Positions 41,657 through 52,554 of a DNA stretch of 64,000 bases are shown here, in pieces (the first letter of the stretch is position 1; the number at the start of each line of letters is the position of its first letter). A program made the translations under genes and the position numbers. The notes under the pieces are model-generated. The model was not told where the DNA came from, ran no database searches, and was given only the letters and a program-made list of their open reading frames with translations. The DNA is from Roseomonas alba. Lineage in GTDB: Bacteria > Pseudomonadota > Alphaproteobacteria > Acetobacterales > Acetobacteraceae. The DNA lies in assembly GCF_019430885.1 (NCBI RefSeq), contig NZ_JAHYBZ010000007.1:248001-312000 (forward strand), in the 5' to 3' direction.

Positions 41657-42536
41657 GCCTCTGTTCAACCGGCTCTGCCTGATCGGCATCGGGCTGATCG
41701 GGTCGTCCATCGCGCGCGTGGCGCGCAAGCGCGGCGACATCGCCCGCACCGTCGTCGCCACCACGCGCCGGGCGGAGACGCTGGCGCGGGTGCGCGAACT
41801 CGGCATCGTCGATGTGGTCGAGGACGACATCGGCAAGGCCGTGGAGGGTTGCGACTGCGTGATCCTCTGCGTGCCGGTCGGCGTCTATGCGACCGTGATG
41901 GCGCAGATCGCACCGCATTTGGCGAAGGGCTGCATCCTGACGGATGTCGGCTCCACCAAGGGCAGCGTGATCCGCGACCTGACGCCGCTGCTGCCCGAAG
42001 GCGTCCACCTGGTCCCGGCGCATCCCATGGCCGGCACCGAATATTCCGGCCCGGATGCCGGCTTCCCCGAGCTGTTCGACGGCCGCTACGCCATCATCAC
42101 CCCGCTGCCGGGGTCCGACCCCGGCGCCGTGGAGAAGGTGCGCGAGCTGTGGCGCCGCTGCGGGTCGATGATCGAGACGCTGGACCCCACGACGCATGAC
42201 AAGATCGTCGCGATGGTGTCGCATCTGCCGCACCTGATCGCCTTCACCATCTGCGGCACGGCGGACGACCTGGCCGAGGAGACCAAGGAGGCGGTGATGA
42301 AGTTCGCGGCGTCCGGCTTCCGCGACTTCACGCGCATCGCGGCGAGCGATGTCGACATGTGGCGCGACGTCTTCCTCAACAACCGCGAGGCGCTGCTCGA
42401 AATGCTCGCACGGTTCAGCGAGGATGCGCACGCGCTTGGCCGCGCGGTGCGCTACGGGCAGGCGGAATTCATCGAGGACCGCATCCGGCGCGGACGGAAG
42501 ATCCGGCGCGAGCTGATCGAGCGGAAGCAGGCCTGA
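41649..42536 (+). CDS. tyrC: Prephenate/cyclohexadienyl dehydrogenase
   Basis: The product is 295 residues. The N-terminal Rossmann domain has [16 protein letters not shown] at about 9-24, binding NAD(P). The catalytic His is in [20 protein letters not shown] (about H117). The C-terminal helical dimerisation domain has [16 protein letters not shown] sequence ([19 protein letters not shown]). It oxidatively decarboxylates prephenate or arogenate to make tyrosine. There is no ACT domain, as in TyrC. It overlaps the hisC end by 8 bases and is the last gene of the operon. Confidence 0.92.
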   Translation: MAEPLFNRLCLIGIGLIGSSIARVARKRGDIARTVVATTRRAETLARVRELGIVDVVEDDIGKAVEGCDCVILCVPVGVYATVMAQIAPHLAKGCILTDVGSTKGSVIRDLTPLLPEGVHLVPAHPMAGTEYSGPDAGFPELFDGRYAIITPLPGSDPGAVEKVRELWRRCGSMIETLDPTTHDKIVAMVSHLPHLIAFTICGTADDLAEETKEAVMKFAASGFRDFTRIAASDVDMWRDVFLNNREALLEMLARFSEDAHALGRAVRYGQAEFIEDRIRRGRKIRRELIERKQA

Positions 42537-42545
42537 CGCGGTCGG

Positions 42546-42564
42546 GGAGGGGCTTTGCCCCTCC
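42546..42564. repeat. Family A hairpin fragment
   Basis: GGAGGGGC (42546-42553), TTT, GCCCCTCC (42557-42564) is the left terminal hairpin of family A. The following GAGCTCCGCCC and GCGCGGCAGGCC do not form the second stem. It is 9 bases after the tyrC stop and may end transcription there. Confidence 0.55.
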
Positions 42565-42611
42565 GAGCTCCGCCCGCCGCGCGGCAGGCCTGTCGAGCGG
42601 GCCGGCCGGCG

Positions 42612-43616
42612 TCAGAACCTGAACGACACGTTCAGCGACCCGAATTGCTGCATGCCGCCGCGCTGGCCGTAGAATTCCTCGGTCCGCCACACCTGCGTCA
42701 GCGCGATGCGCACGCCGCGCCACATCACAGCCACGCCCGCCTGCAGGTCGGCCACCAGCGGCCGCTTGTCCACGCTGCGGCTGTCCGACCAGGTATTGCC
42801 GTCCAGCAGCACATCGACCGCGACGGCACGGGCCTCCGCGCCGGCGAAGAGATACCAGCCGAAACTGTCGCCCTGCGGCTGGAAGAAGGCGCTGCCGGCC
42901 AGTGCGGGACGGATGCGCGGCGGGCCGAAATCAGCTTCGAGATTGCGGCCTATGCGGAACAGGGCGCCGCCACCGGCATAGGTGGCGAGATTGCCGACGC
43001 TGATCGTCGCGGAGGGCAGCAACTCGGCGGCGAAGTTCTCGTCCCCTGCCAGGTGCACGCGCCATTTGCGGTCGAGGATCAGCGCCACGACGGGTTCGTC
43101 ATTGAGCTGGTAGTCCCAGCCATTTGAACTGGTGGTGCCGATGAAGGAGTGGAATCCGTTCTGCACGAACTTCCCTCCGGCCGAGGGTCCGATCATCCCG
43201 GCCTGGAGCTCGAGCACCGATAGGGAGGTGTCCGTGACGCGCGACAGCGACAGGGCGCCGTAGAGCAGCCCGGCATAGGGTCGGTCATTGGGATCGGGGA
43301 TGGTGGCTTCGGTATCGGCGGGGGTGAAGATGGACTGGCCGAAGGCGAGGCCCCAGCGGGTCCGGCCCGGCCCCTGGATGAGGTCGAGCTGCCGGTCGAT
43401 CCAGGCCAGGGGCCCAGGCAGATCCGCCGACGGGGATCGCCAGGTCAGCAGCAGGCCATTGGTGTAGTTGCGATCGGTGCCGTTGAGCACGTCGTTCTCG
43501 ACCGACAGGCCGAGCGTGCCCTCCGGATCGGGGGGCGGCAGGGTGGTCTGGGCGGCGGCCGGCGAGGCCAGCGCGCCGGCCAGCATGCAGACCCCCAAGA
43601 CATACCATTTCGGCAT
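42612..43616 (-). CDS. lpxR: Lipid A deacylase LpxR family outer-membrane protein
   Basis: The product is 334 residues from the ATG at 43616. A signal peptide is clear: MPKWYVLGVCMLAGALASPAAAQ. The mature protein starts with LGLSVENDVLNGTDRNYTNG at about 44-63, containing the N, D and T positions conserved at the LpxR active site region, and ends with a beta-strand FGSLNVSFRF whose terminal Phe is an outer-membrane signature. LpxR removes a 3'-acyloxyacyl group from lipid A. It would be a 12-stranded barrel. Another start at 43631 or 43646 is possible. It is convergent with tyrC. Confidence 0.85.
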   Translation of the reverse strand: MPKWYVLGVCMLAGALASPAAAQTTLPPPDPEGTLGLSVENDVLNGTDRNYTNGLLLTWRSPSADLPGPLAWIDRQLDLIQGPGRTRWGLAFGQSIFTPADTEATIPDPNDRPYAGLLYGALSLSRVTDTSLSVLELQAGMIGPSAGGKFVQNGFHSFIGTTSSNGWDYQLNDEPVVALILDRKWRVHLAGDENFAAELLPSATISVGNLATYAGGGALFRIGRNLEADFGPPRIRPALAGSAFFQPQGDSFGWYLFAGAEARAVAVDVLLDGNTWSDSRSVDKRPLVADLQAGVAVMWRGVRIALTQVWRTEEFYGQRGGMQQFGSLNVSFRF

Positions 43617-43682
43617 CGCAAGCACCCCCATGACAACGGGCGCCATCCCGCGGCGCTCCCGGAGGATAACTCGCCGGGACAG

Positions 43683-44990
43683 TCAGGGTTGTCGGACGGG
43701 CCCGGTTTCGGCCAGCTCCGGTGCGGCCTCGGCCTTCAGAACTTCCCCGGCCAGGTAGAGGCTGCCGCAGATAAGCACCCGCCCCGGGGGCTGGTCGCGC
43801 GCGATGCGGCCAAGCGCGGCGGCGATGGTCGGGCCGGGAACAGCAACGCCGCCGCTGGCCGTGACGATATCCGCCACGGGCATCGCCAGATGCTGGCCCG
43901 GTTCCGCCACCGCATGCAGGGATGTCGCGAACGGGATCAGCGGGCGCAGGAACGCCGCGCTGGCCTTGCCCGTCTTCATGCCGACGACGAGATGCAGCGG
44001 CCGGTCGCGCCAGGTCGCGAGGTGTTCCGCCAGCGCGACGCCGGCGCCGGCGTTGTGGCCGCCGTCGAGCCACAATTCGAAGCCGGCGGGCAGCGACTGC
44101 GCCAGCGCACCGGTCAGCCGCTGCAGCCGTGCCGGCCATTCGGCGGCGGCAACGCCGCGCGCGATTGCGTCGTCGGTCAGCCAGTGCGGCCCCCAGGCGC
44201 GCAGGGCGGTAATGGCGATGCCTGCATTGTCCGCCTGATGCGGGCCGGGGAGACCGGGGCGCGGCAGGTCCAGCGCGCCGCGCGCGTCGGCGTAGCGCAT
44301 GCCGGCTTCGGTGACCTCGCAGCGCCAGTCGCGGCCGCGGGCGAGCAGCGTTGCGCCGCGTTCCGCCGCGACGCGCTCCAGCACCGCCATCGCAACCGGG
44401 TCCTGCAGGCCGGTCGCGCAGGGCACGCCGGCCTTCATGATGCCGGCCTTCTCGCCGGCGATGCCGGCCAGGCTGTCGCCGAGGAAATCCATGTGATCCA
44501 TGGAGATGGACGCGATCGCGGTGGCCGTGGGCCGGTCCACGACATTCGTCGCGTCGTAGATGCCGCCCAGGCCAACCTCCAGCACCAGCAGGTCCGCGGG
44601 CACGCGGCTGAACAGCAGCAGGGCGACAGCGGTGGTGATCTCGAAGACGGTGATGGGCTCGCCGGCGTTGATTGTCTCCACCTCCTCCAGCGCGGCGATC
44701 AGCGCGTCTTCGCTCACCAACTCGCCGGCCAGACGGATGCGCTCGTGAAAGCGCACCAGGTGGGGGGAGGTATAGACATGCACGCGCTGGCCCGCCGCTT
44801 CCGCGATGGCGCGCAGGAAGGCGCAGGTCGAACCCTTGCCGTTCGTGCCCGCGACATGGATCACGGGCGGCAGCTTGCGTTCGGGATGACCCAGCTTCGC
44901 CAGCGCGCGATGCATGCGATCGAGGCTGAGGTCGATCAGCTTCGGATGCAGCGCGTGCAGGCGGTCGATAATGGCCTCGGCGCGGGACAT
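43683..44990 (-). CDS. folC: Dihydrofolate/folylpolyglutamate synthase
   Basis: The product is 435 residues. It adds glutamate to dihydropteroate and then extends folates with glutamate. The P-loop is HVAGTNGKGSTCAFL at about 44-58. The substrate loop is YTSPHLVRFHERIRL and the omega/Mur region includes LEVGLGGIYDATNVV and SMDHMDFLGDSLAGIAGEKAGIMK, in parts. The ATP/glutamate domain begins at about 300 (LWLDGGHNAGAG). It starts 4 bases after accD, so the two are cotranscribed, as in many proteobacteria. Confidence 0.95.
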   Translation of the reverse strand: MSRAEAIIDRLHALHPKLIDLSLDRMHRALAKLGHPERKLPPVIHVAGTNGKGSTCAFLRAIAEAAGQRVHVYTSPHLVRFHERIRLAGELVSEDALIAALEEVETINAGEPITVFEITTAVALLLFSRVPADLLVLEVGLGGIYDATNVVDRPTATAIASISMDHMDFLGDSLAGIAGEKAGIMKAGVPCATGLQDPVAMAVLERVAAERGATLLARGRDWRCEVTEAGMRYADARGALDLPRPGLPGPHQADNAGIAITALRAWGPHWLTDDAIARGVAAAEWPARLQRLTGALAQSLPAGFELWLDGGHNAGAGVALAEHLATWRDRPLHLVVGMKTGKASAAFLRPLIPFATSLHAVAEPGQHLAMPVADIVTASGGVAVPGPTIAAALGRIARDQPPGRVLICGSLYLAGEVLKAEAAPELAETGPVRQP

Positions 44991-44994
44991 GGGA

Positions 44995-45930
44995 TCAGCC
45001 CTGGGCCGGGGCGGTAGTCTCCTCGGCCGGTGGTGGCGACGGCGGTGGTTCTTCCTCGATCGCGGGCGGCACCTCGGCCGAGGGCAGCAGGGGCACGCGC
45101 AGCAGGCCGATGACGCGCGCGAGCGTCGCGCGCATCTCGCCGCGCTTCACCACCATGTCGAGGATGCCATGCTCCAGCAGGTATTCGGCGCGCTGGAAGC
45201 CCTCGGGCAGCTTCTCGCGCACCGTCTGCTCGATCACGCGGGCACCGGCGAAGCCGATCATCGCGCCGGGCTCGGCGATCTGGATGTCGCCCAGCATGGC
45301 GAAGGAGGCGGTGACGCCGCCCGTGGTCGGGTCGCACAGCACGACGATGAAGGGCAGCCCCGCTTCCTTGACCATGCGGGAGGCGATGACCGTGCGCGGC
45401 ATCTGCATCAGCGACACCGCGCCTTCCTGCATGCGCGCCCCGCCCGAGGCGGTGAAGACGATCAGCGGCGCGTCCTGCAGCACGGCGAGCTTGGCGGCGG
45501 TGACAATGGCCTCGCCCACGCCGGCACCCATCGACCCGCCCATGAAGGCGAATTCCATGGCGGCGACGACGGCACGCTGACCGTCGATGGCGCCATGCGC
45601 CACCGCGACGGCATCGTCCATCGCCGACTTCACCTGCGCTTCCTTCAACCGGTCGGCATAGCGGCGCTGGTCGCGGAAGCGCAGCGGATCGGCCGGGGCG
45701 CGCGGCAGCTCGATGCGGGAAAAGCCGGGATCGAGCGTGATCTCCAGCCGGCGCACGGCCGCGATGCGCATGTGGTGGCCGCAATGCGGGCAGACATGCA
45801 GCGCGGCTTCAAGGTCGCGGCGGAAGATCATCTGCTCGCAGGCGGGGCATTTGTGCCAGAGGTTCTCGGGCACGTCCCGCTTGAACAGGCCCGAGATCTT
45901 CGGCAGGGCCCAGTCGGAAATCCAGTTCAT
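44995..45930 (-). CDS. accD: Acetyl-CoA carboxylase carboxyltransferase beta subunit
   Basis: The product is 311 residues from the ATG at 45930. The N-terminal zinc ribbon has CPACEQMIFRRDLEAALHVCPHC, in parts (about C28, C31, C47, C50). The carboxyltransferase domain contains FMGGSMGAGVGEAI, FTASGGARMQEG and LCDPTTGGVTASFAMLGDI. With AccA it transfers the carboxyl group from biotin to acetyl-CoA for fatty acid synthesis. The tail is rich in Pro and Glu. It is followed by folC. A trp operon, often upstream of accD in alphaproteobacteria, is not present here. Confidence 0.96.
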   Translation of the reverse strand: MNWISDWALPKISGLFKRDVPENLWHKCPACEQMIFRRDLEAALHVCPHCGHHMRIAAVRRLEITLDPGFSRIELPRAPADPLRFRDQRRYADRLKEAQVKSAMDDAVAVAHGAIDGQRAVVAAMEFAFMGGSMGAGVGEAIVTAAKLAVLQDAPLIVFTASGGARMQEGAVSLMQMPRTVIASRMVKEAGLPFIVVLCDPTTGGVTASFAMLGDIQIAEPGAMIGFAGARVIEQTVREKLPEGFQRAEYLLEHGILDMVVKRGEMRATLARVIGLLRVPLLPSAEVPPAIEEEPPPSPPPAEETTAPAQG

Positions 45931-46029
45931 CGCAGTCCCTCGGGCGGCGCCGGCGCCGCGCGGGGAGGGAGTAGGGGTTGCGGGGGGGCGGGCGCAAGGG
46001 GTGGGGATGCGGATGGGTGCCTCACACAC

Positions 46030-46046
46030 ATCAACCATTGGTTGAT
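46030..46046. promoter_or_regulatory. Palindrome upstream of accD
   Basis: ATCAACCA (46030-46037), T, TGGTTGAT (46039-46046) is a perfect 8-1-8 palindrome in a GC-rich setting. It lies about 100 bp before the accD ATG and 34 bp after the stop of the Fur-family gene. This is a good candidate operator for the accD-folC transcript; the regulator is unknown. Confidence 0.5.
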
Positions 46047-46079
46047 ACGCAGTCGAGCGCGAGGGCAACTGCTCCCGCC

Positions 46080-46544
46080 TCAGGCTCCGCGCCGTGGCCT
46101 GCCGCGCTTCGTCGGACCGTCGCGCGCCTTCTCCGGCGCGCGGATGCGCAGCAGGACCTCGACGCGGCCCGGCTGTTCGGCGATCGCCCGCGTGACGATC
46201 GCCGACAGCGTCTCCGGTGTCACATCGAGGTCCACCATCGTCGCCGTCGCCTCATCCAGCATGTGGGAATGCGGATGCGCGATGGTGTCGTAGAGCAGCA
46301 CGCCTCCGGCCGTCGGCACACGGCCGAGCAATCCATGCGCGACCATCGCCTCCATCAGGTCGCCGATCTCGGCACGCCCAATCGCCAGGCCGCCCTCGGC
46401 GGCGATGCGCTGCGCCTCGGCAATGTCGAGATGCGTCTCCTCGGCGGTGCGCAACAGCGTCAGCAGGCGCGGCACGGGGCCGTCAGCGGACAGGCCCGCC
46501 TGGCGTACCTCCTCGCGCGCCGCGTTGTCCGCGGTGCTGGCCAT
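46080..46544 (-). CDS. Fur-family (Irr/PerR-like) regulator
   Basis: The product is 154 residues from the ATG at 46544. The N-terminal winged helix domain (about 15-85) reads GPVPRLLTLLRTAEETHLDIAEA and then a GLLGRVP wing. The metal-site segment LYDTIAHPHSHMLDEATATMVDLD at about 94-117, in parts, resembles the Irr/Fur pattern YDT-x-HHH. It lacks the CxxC zinc motifs of PerR. The last 25 residues are Arg/Gly-rich. It is downstream of katG on the same strand, separated by a family A element. It may sense iron, haem or peroxide; which one is not clear. Confidence 0.75.
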   Translation of the reverse strand: MASTADNAAREEVRQAGLSADGPVPRLLTLLRTAEETHLDIAEAQRIAAEGGLAIGRAEIGDLMEAMVAHGLLGRVPTAGGVLLYDTIAHPHSHMLDEATATMVDLDVTPETLSAIVTRAIAEQPGRVEVLLRIRAPEKARDGPTKRGRPRRGA

Positions 46545-46580
46545 TTCCTTCCTCCCTTCGGGGTCTTGCGCCCCGTGAGA

Positions 46581-46847
46581 CCGGAGGGGGCTTTGCCCCT
46601 CCGGACCTCCCCCAACCAAAGGCCACAGGGCCTTTGGAAACCGATACCTGGAGCTGGGCGGGGAGGCCCCCTCCCAGAATTCGAAGCGCGCACGGCGCAC
46701 AGCGCCCGGTCCTGCTTCCTGACGCTGGGCGCGAACCGCGCGTCTCACGATGGCCGGACCGCGGCGCAGGGCGCCAAGTGACGGTTTCCAAAGGCCCTGT
46801 GACCTTTGGCGGGGTGAGGTTTGGAGAGGGGCAGAGCCCCTCTCCAA
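46581..46847. repeat. Family A inverted-repeat element, copy 5 (best-preserved copy)
   Basis: This 267-bp copy is a good reference. The left terminal hairpin is CCGGAGGGGGC with GCCCCTCCGG (46581-46604). The second is CCAAAGGCC with GGCCTTTGG near 46615-46637, followed by GAAACCGATACCTGG. The core has TTCGAAGCGCGCACGGCGCA and CGCAGGGCGCCAAGTGACGG. The right arm mirrors the left with CCAAAGGCC...GACCTTTGG and the end hairpin TTGGAGAGGGGC with GCCCCTCTCCAA (to 46847). It lies between katG and the Fur-family gene, 8 bases after the katG stop. Confidence 0.88.
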
Positions 46848-46854
46848 CACGCCC

Positions 46855-50251
<3,397 letters not shown>

Positions 50252-50277
50252 AGCCTCACCCGAAAGGACAGGACACC

Positions 50278-50610
50278 ATGATCGACACCAAGATCGGCAC
50301 CGGCGCCGAGGCCACGCCCGGCCAGTACATCCAGGTCCACTACACCGGCTGGCTGTTCGACGAAGGCGCGCCCGAGAACAAGGGCCGCAAGTTCGACAGC
50401 TCCCGCGACCGCGGCCAGCCCTTCGAATTCCAGCTCGGTGTCGGCCAGGTGATCGGCGGTTGGGACCAGGGCTTCGCCGGCATGAAGGTGGGCGGCGAAC
50501 GCACCCTGATCATTCCGCCCGAGCTCGGCTACGGGGCCCGCGGCGCCGGCGGGGTGATCCCGCCGAACGCGACGCTGATCTTCGAGGTTGAGTTGCTCGG
50601 AGTGGGGTGA
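50278..50610 (+). CDS. FKBP-type peptidyl-prolyl isomerase
   Basis: The product is 110 residues from the ATG at 50278, preceded by AAAGGACAGGA. It is a single FKBP domain. [23 protein letters not shown], in parts, gives the insert loop; [23 protein letters not shown] carries the core active-site residues including Trp; the end is [25 protein letters not shown]. It has no signal peptide, so it is cytoplasmic. It may be cotranscribed with oxyR. A family A element follows 7 bases after the stop codon. Confidence 0.94.
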   Translation: MIDTKIGTGAEATPGQYIQVHYTGWLFDEGAPENKGRKFDSSRDRGQPFEFQLGVGQVIGGWDQGFAGMKVGGERTLIIPPELGYGARGAGGVIPPNATLIFEVELLGVG

Positions 50611-50617
50611 AAGCAGA

Positions 50618-50882
50618 CCGGAGAAGGGCTTTGCCCCTCTCCGGACCTCTCCCCACCAAAGGCCACAGGGCCTTTGGAAACCGATACTTGGCGCCGGGCA
50701 GAACGGTCCGGCGCCGACGGGAAAGGCCCGGCCTACGCAACGCCGAAATGGTCTGATCGGCACTGCGCAGGGCACGACCCCCCAGACTCTCAAACCGCCC
50801 ACCCTGCCCGATGCCTATTGATGGTTTCCAAAGGCCCTGTGGCCTTTGGTGGGGAGGGTTCGGGAGGGGCAAAGCCCCTCCT
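50618..50882. repeat. Family A inverted-repeat element, copy 6
   Basis: The left terminal hairpin is CCGGAGAAGGGC with GCCCCTCTCCGG (50618-50644); the second is CCAAAGGCC with GGCCTTTGG, followed by GAAACCGATACTTGG. The core is CG-rich and does not match copy 5 closely. The right arm has GGTTTCCAAAGGCCC, TGTGGCCTTTGGTGG, and GGGAGGGGC with GCCCCTCC at its end. It fills most of the gap between the FKBP gene and lysA. Confidence 0.85.
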
Positions 50883-50951
50883 GACCTTCGGCCTGCGTCA
50901 CAAAGAGACTCGCCCCTTGCGGAGCGCCGGTCGGCTCCCGACAATGGCGGG

Positions 50952-52292
50952 ATGGCCGCCCCACTCCCCCTGCCTGAAACCGCCGATCCGACCTTCGCCG
51001 AGCTCCTGGCGCTGCGCCCGCATCTCAGCCTCCACGCCATGGACGGGCTGATGATGGAGGAGGTGCCGCTGGCGCGGATCGCGAAAGAGATCGGAACCCC
51101 CGCCTGGGTCTATTCCGCCGGTGCCCTGCGGCATCGCGCGCGCAGCCTCAAGGCCGCGCTTGCCCATGCCGGTCTGACCGCGACCGTCCACTTCGCCATG
51201 AAGTGCAACGACAACCTCGCCGTGCTGAAGGTGCTGGGGGCCGAGGGCCTGGGCGCCGACGTGGTCAGCGGCGGGGAGCTGCACATCGCCCGCGCCGCCG
51301 GCATCCCGGCCTCGGCCATCGTCTTCTCGGGCGTGGGCAAGACACTCGGCGAGCTGCGCCAGGCGCTGGCCGAGGACATCTTCCAGATCAACGCCGAAAG
51401 CGCGGAGGAGATCGACATGATCTCCGCCGTCGCGGCGGAGATGGGCCGCACCGCCCGCGTCGCGCTGCGCGTGAACCCGGACGTGGACGCCAAGACCCAC
51501 GCCAAGATCACCACGGGCAAGAGCGAGAACAAGTTCGGCGTCGCCCTGTCCGATGCCGCGGACATCTATGCCCGCATGGCCGCGCTGCCGGGCATCGCCC
51601 CGGTCGGCATCGCCACGCATATCGGCAGCCAGATCACCGCCGGCATGTCCGCCTATCGCGCCGCCTATGCCCGCCTTGCCGAACTCGCCAAGGCGCTGCG
51701 CGCGGACGGTCTGCCGGTGGAGCGCATCGATTGCGGCGGTGGCCTCGGCATTTCCTATCGCGACGAACCGGCGCCCTCGCCCGAGGCCCTGGCCGGCGCC
51801 ATCCGCGCCTCGCTGGGCGAGCTCGACCTCCCGGTGATGCTGGAACCGGGCCGCTGGATCGCAGGGCCGGCGGGCGTGCTGCTCGCCTCGGTGGTGTTGC
51901 AGAAGCAGGGGGCGGCGCATCGCTTCGTGGTGGTTGACGCCGCCATGAACGACCTGGTGCGGCCGTCCATGTACGAGGCCTGGCACGGCATCGTGCCGCT
52001 CTCCTCGGTGCGCGCCACGGCGCCGCTTGCGGAATCCGAGGTGGTGGGGCCGGTCTGCGAGACCGGCGACACCTTCGCCCGCGGGCGGCTGCTGCCGTCG
52101 CTCCAGCCCGGGGATGCCATCGCCTTCCTCGATGCCGGGGCCTATGGCGCGGTGATGTCGTCCACCTACAACGCACGGCCGCTGGCGCCGGAAGTGCTGG
52201 TGGACGGGACGAACTTCGCGGTGGTGCGGGGACGGCAGCCGCTCGACGCGCTGCTGCACGGGCAGAACGTGCCGGAGTGGCTGACCACGTGA
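50952..52292 (+). CDS. lysA: Diaminopimelate decarboxylase
   Basis: The product is 446 residues from the ATG at 50952. LysA decarboxylates meso-diaminopimelate to L-lysine. The PLP Lys is K84 in VHFAMKCNDNLAVLK. The motif GADVVSGGELHIARAAGIP and HIGSQITAG mark the alanine racemase-like barrel; CGGGLGISYRDE binds PLP phosphate. EPGRWIAGPAGVLL and GPVCETGDTFARGR carry substrate-binding and catalytic residues (the Cys of CETGD). It is followed by a family A element and then the TIGR02302 gene, an order common in alphaproteobacteria. Confidence 0.95.
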   Translation: MAAPLPLPETADPTFAELLALRPHLSLHAMDGLMMEEVPLARIAKEIGTPAWVYSAGALRHRARSLKAALAHAGLTATVHFAMKCNDNLAVLKVLGAEGLGADVVSGGELHIARAAGIPASAIVFSGVGKTLGELRQALAEDIFQINAESAEEIDMISAVAAEMGRTARVALRVNPDVDAKTHAKITTGKSENKFGVALSDAADIYARMAALPGIAPVGIATHIGSQITAGMSAYRAAYARLAELAKALRADGLPVERIDCGGGLGISYRDEPAPSPEALAGAIRASLGELDLPVMLEPGRWIAGPAGVLLASVVLQKQGAAHRFVVVDAAMNDLVRPSMYEAWHGIVPLSSVRATAPLAESEVVGPVCETGDTFARGRLLPSLQPGDAIAFLDAGAYGAVMSSTYNARPLAPEVLVDGTNFAVVRGRQPLDALLHGQNVPEWLTT

Positions 52293-52306
52293 CGGCGGCG
52301 GGGGCA

Positions 52307-52535
52307 TTGGAGAGGGCTTCGCCCCCTCCAAACCTCCCCCACCAAAGGCCGAGAGGCCTTTGGAAACCTCGACTTGGCGCTTCGCACGAGAGTCGTTGCG
52401 CCCCCCCATCGCCCGTGCCCTGCACAAGAGCGGATTTCGGCGCTGATCCTGACCGTGGCGCCCGGTACCGGGTATCGGTTTCCAAAGGCCCTGTGGCCTT
52501 TGGTGGGGTGGCTTGGAGGGGCAAAGCCCCTCCAA
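52307..52535. repeat. Family A inverted-repeat element, copy 7
   Basis: The left terminal hairpin is TTGGAGAGGGC with GCCCCCTCCAA (52307-52331); the second is CCAAAGGCC with GGCCTTTGG with a GAGA loop instead of ACAG. The right arm has CCAAAGGCC, CTGT, GGCCTTTGG and the end hairpin TTGGAGGGGC with GCCCCTCCAA (to 52535). The right end is 20 bp before the ATG of the TIGR02302 gene, so it probably lies in that gene's leader. Confidence 0.85.
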
Positions 52536-52554
52536 CCTTCCGGGACAGTGCAGC

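Noticed and set aside
44995-46544. Part of a trp operon next to accD
   Set aside because: trpA, trpB and trpF are often next to accD in alphaproteobacteria, but the upstream gene here is a Fur-family regulator.
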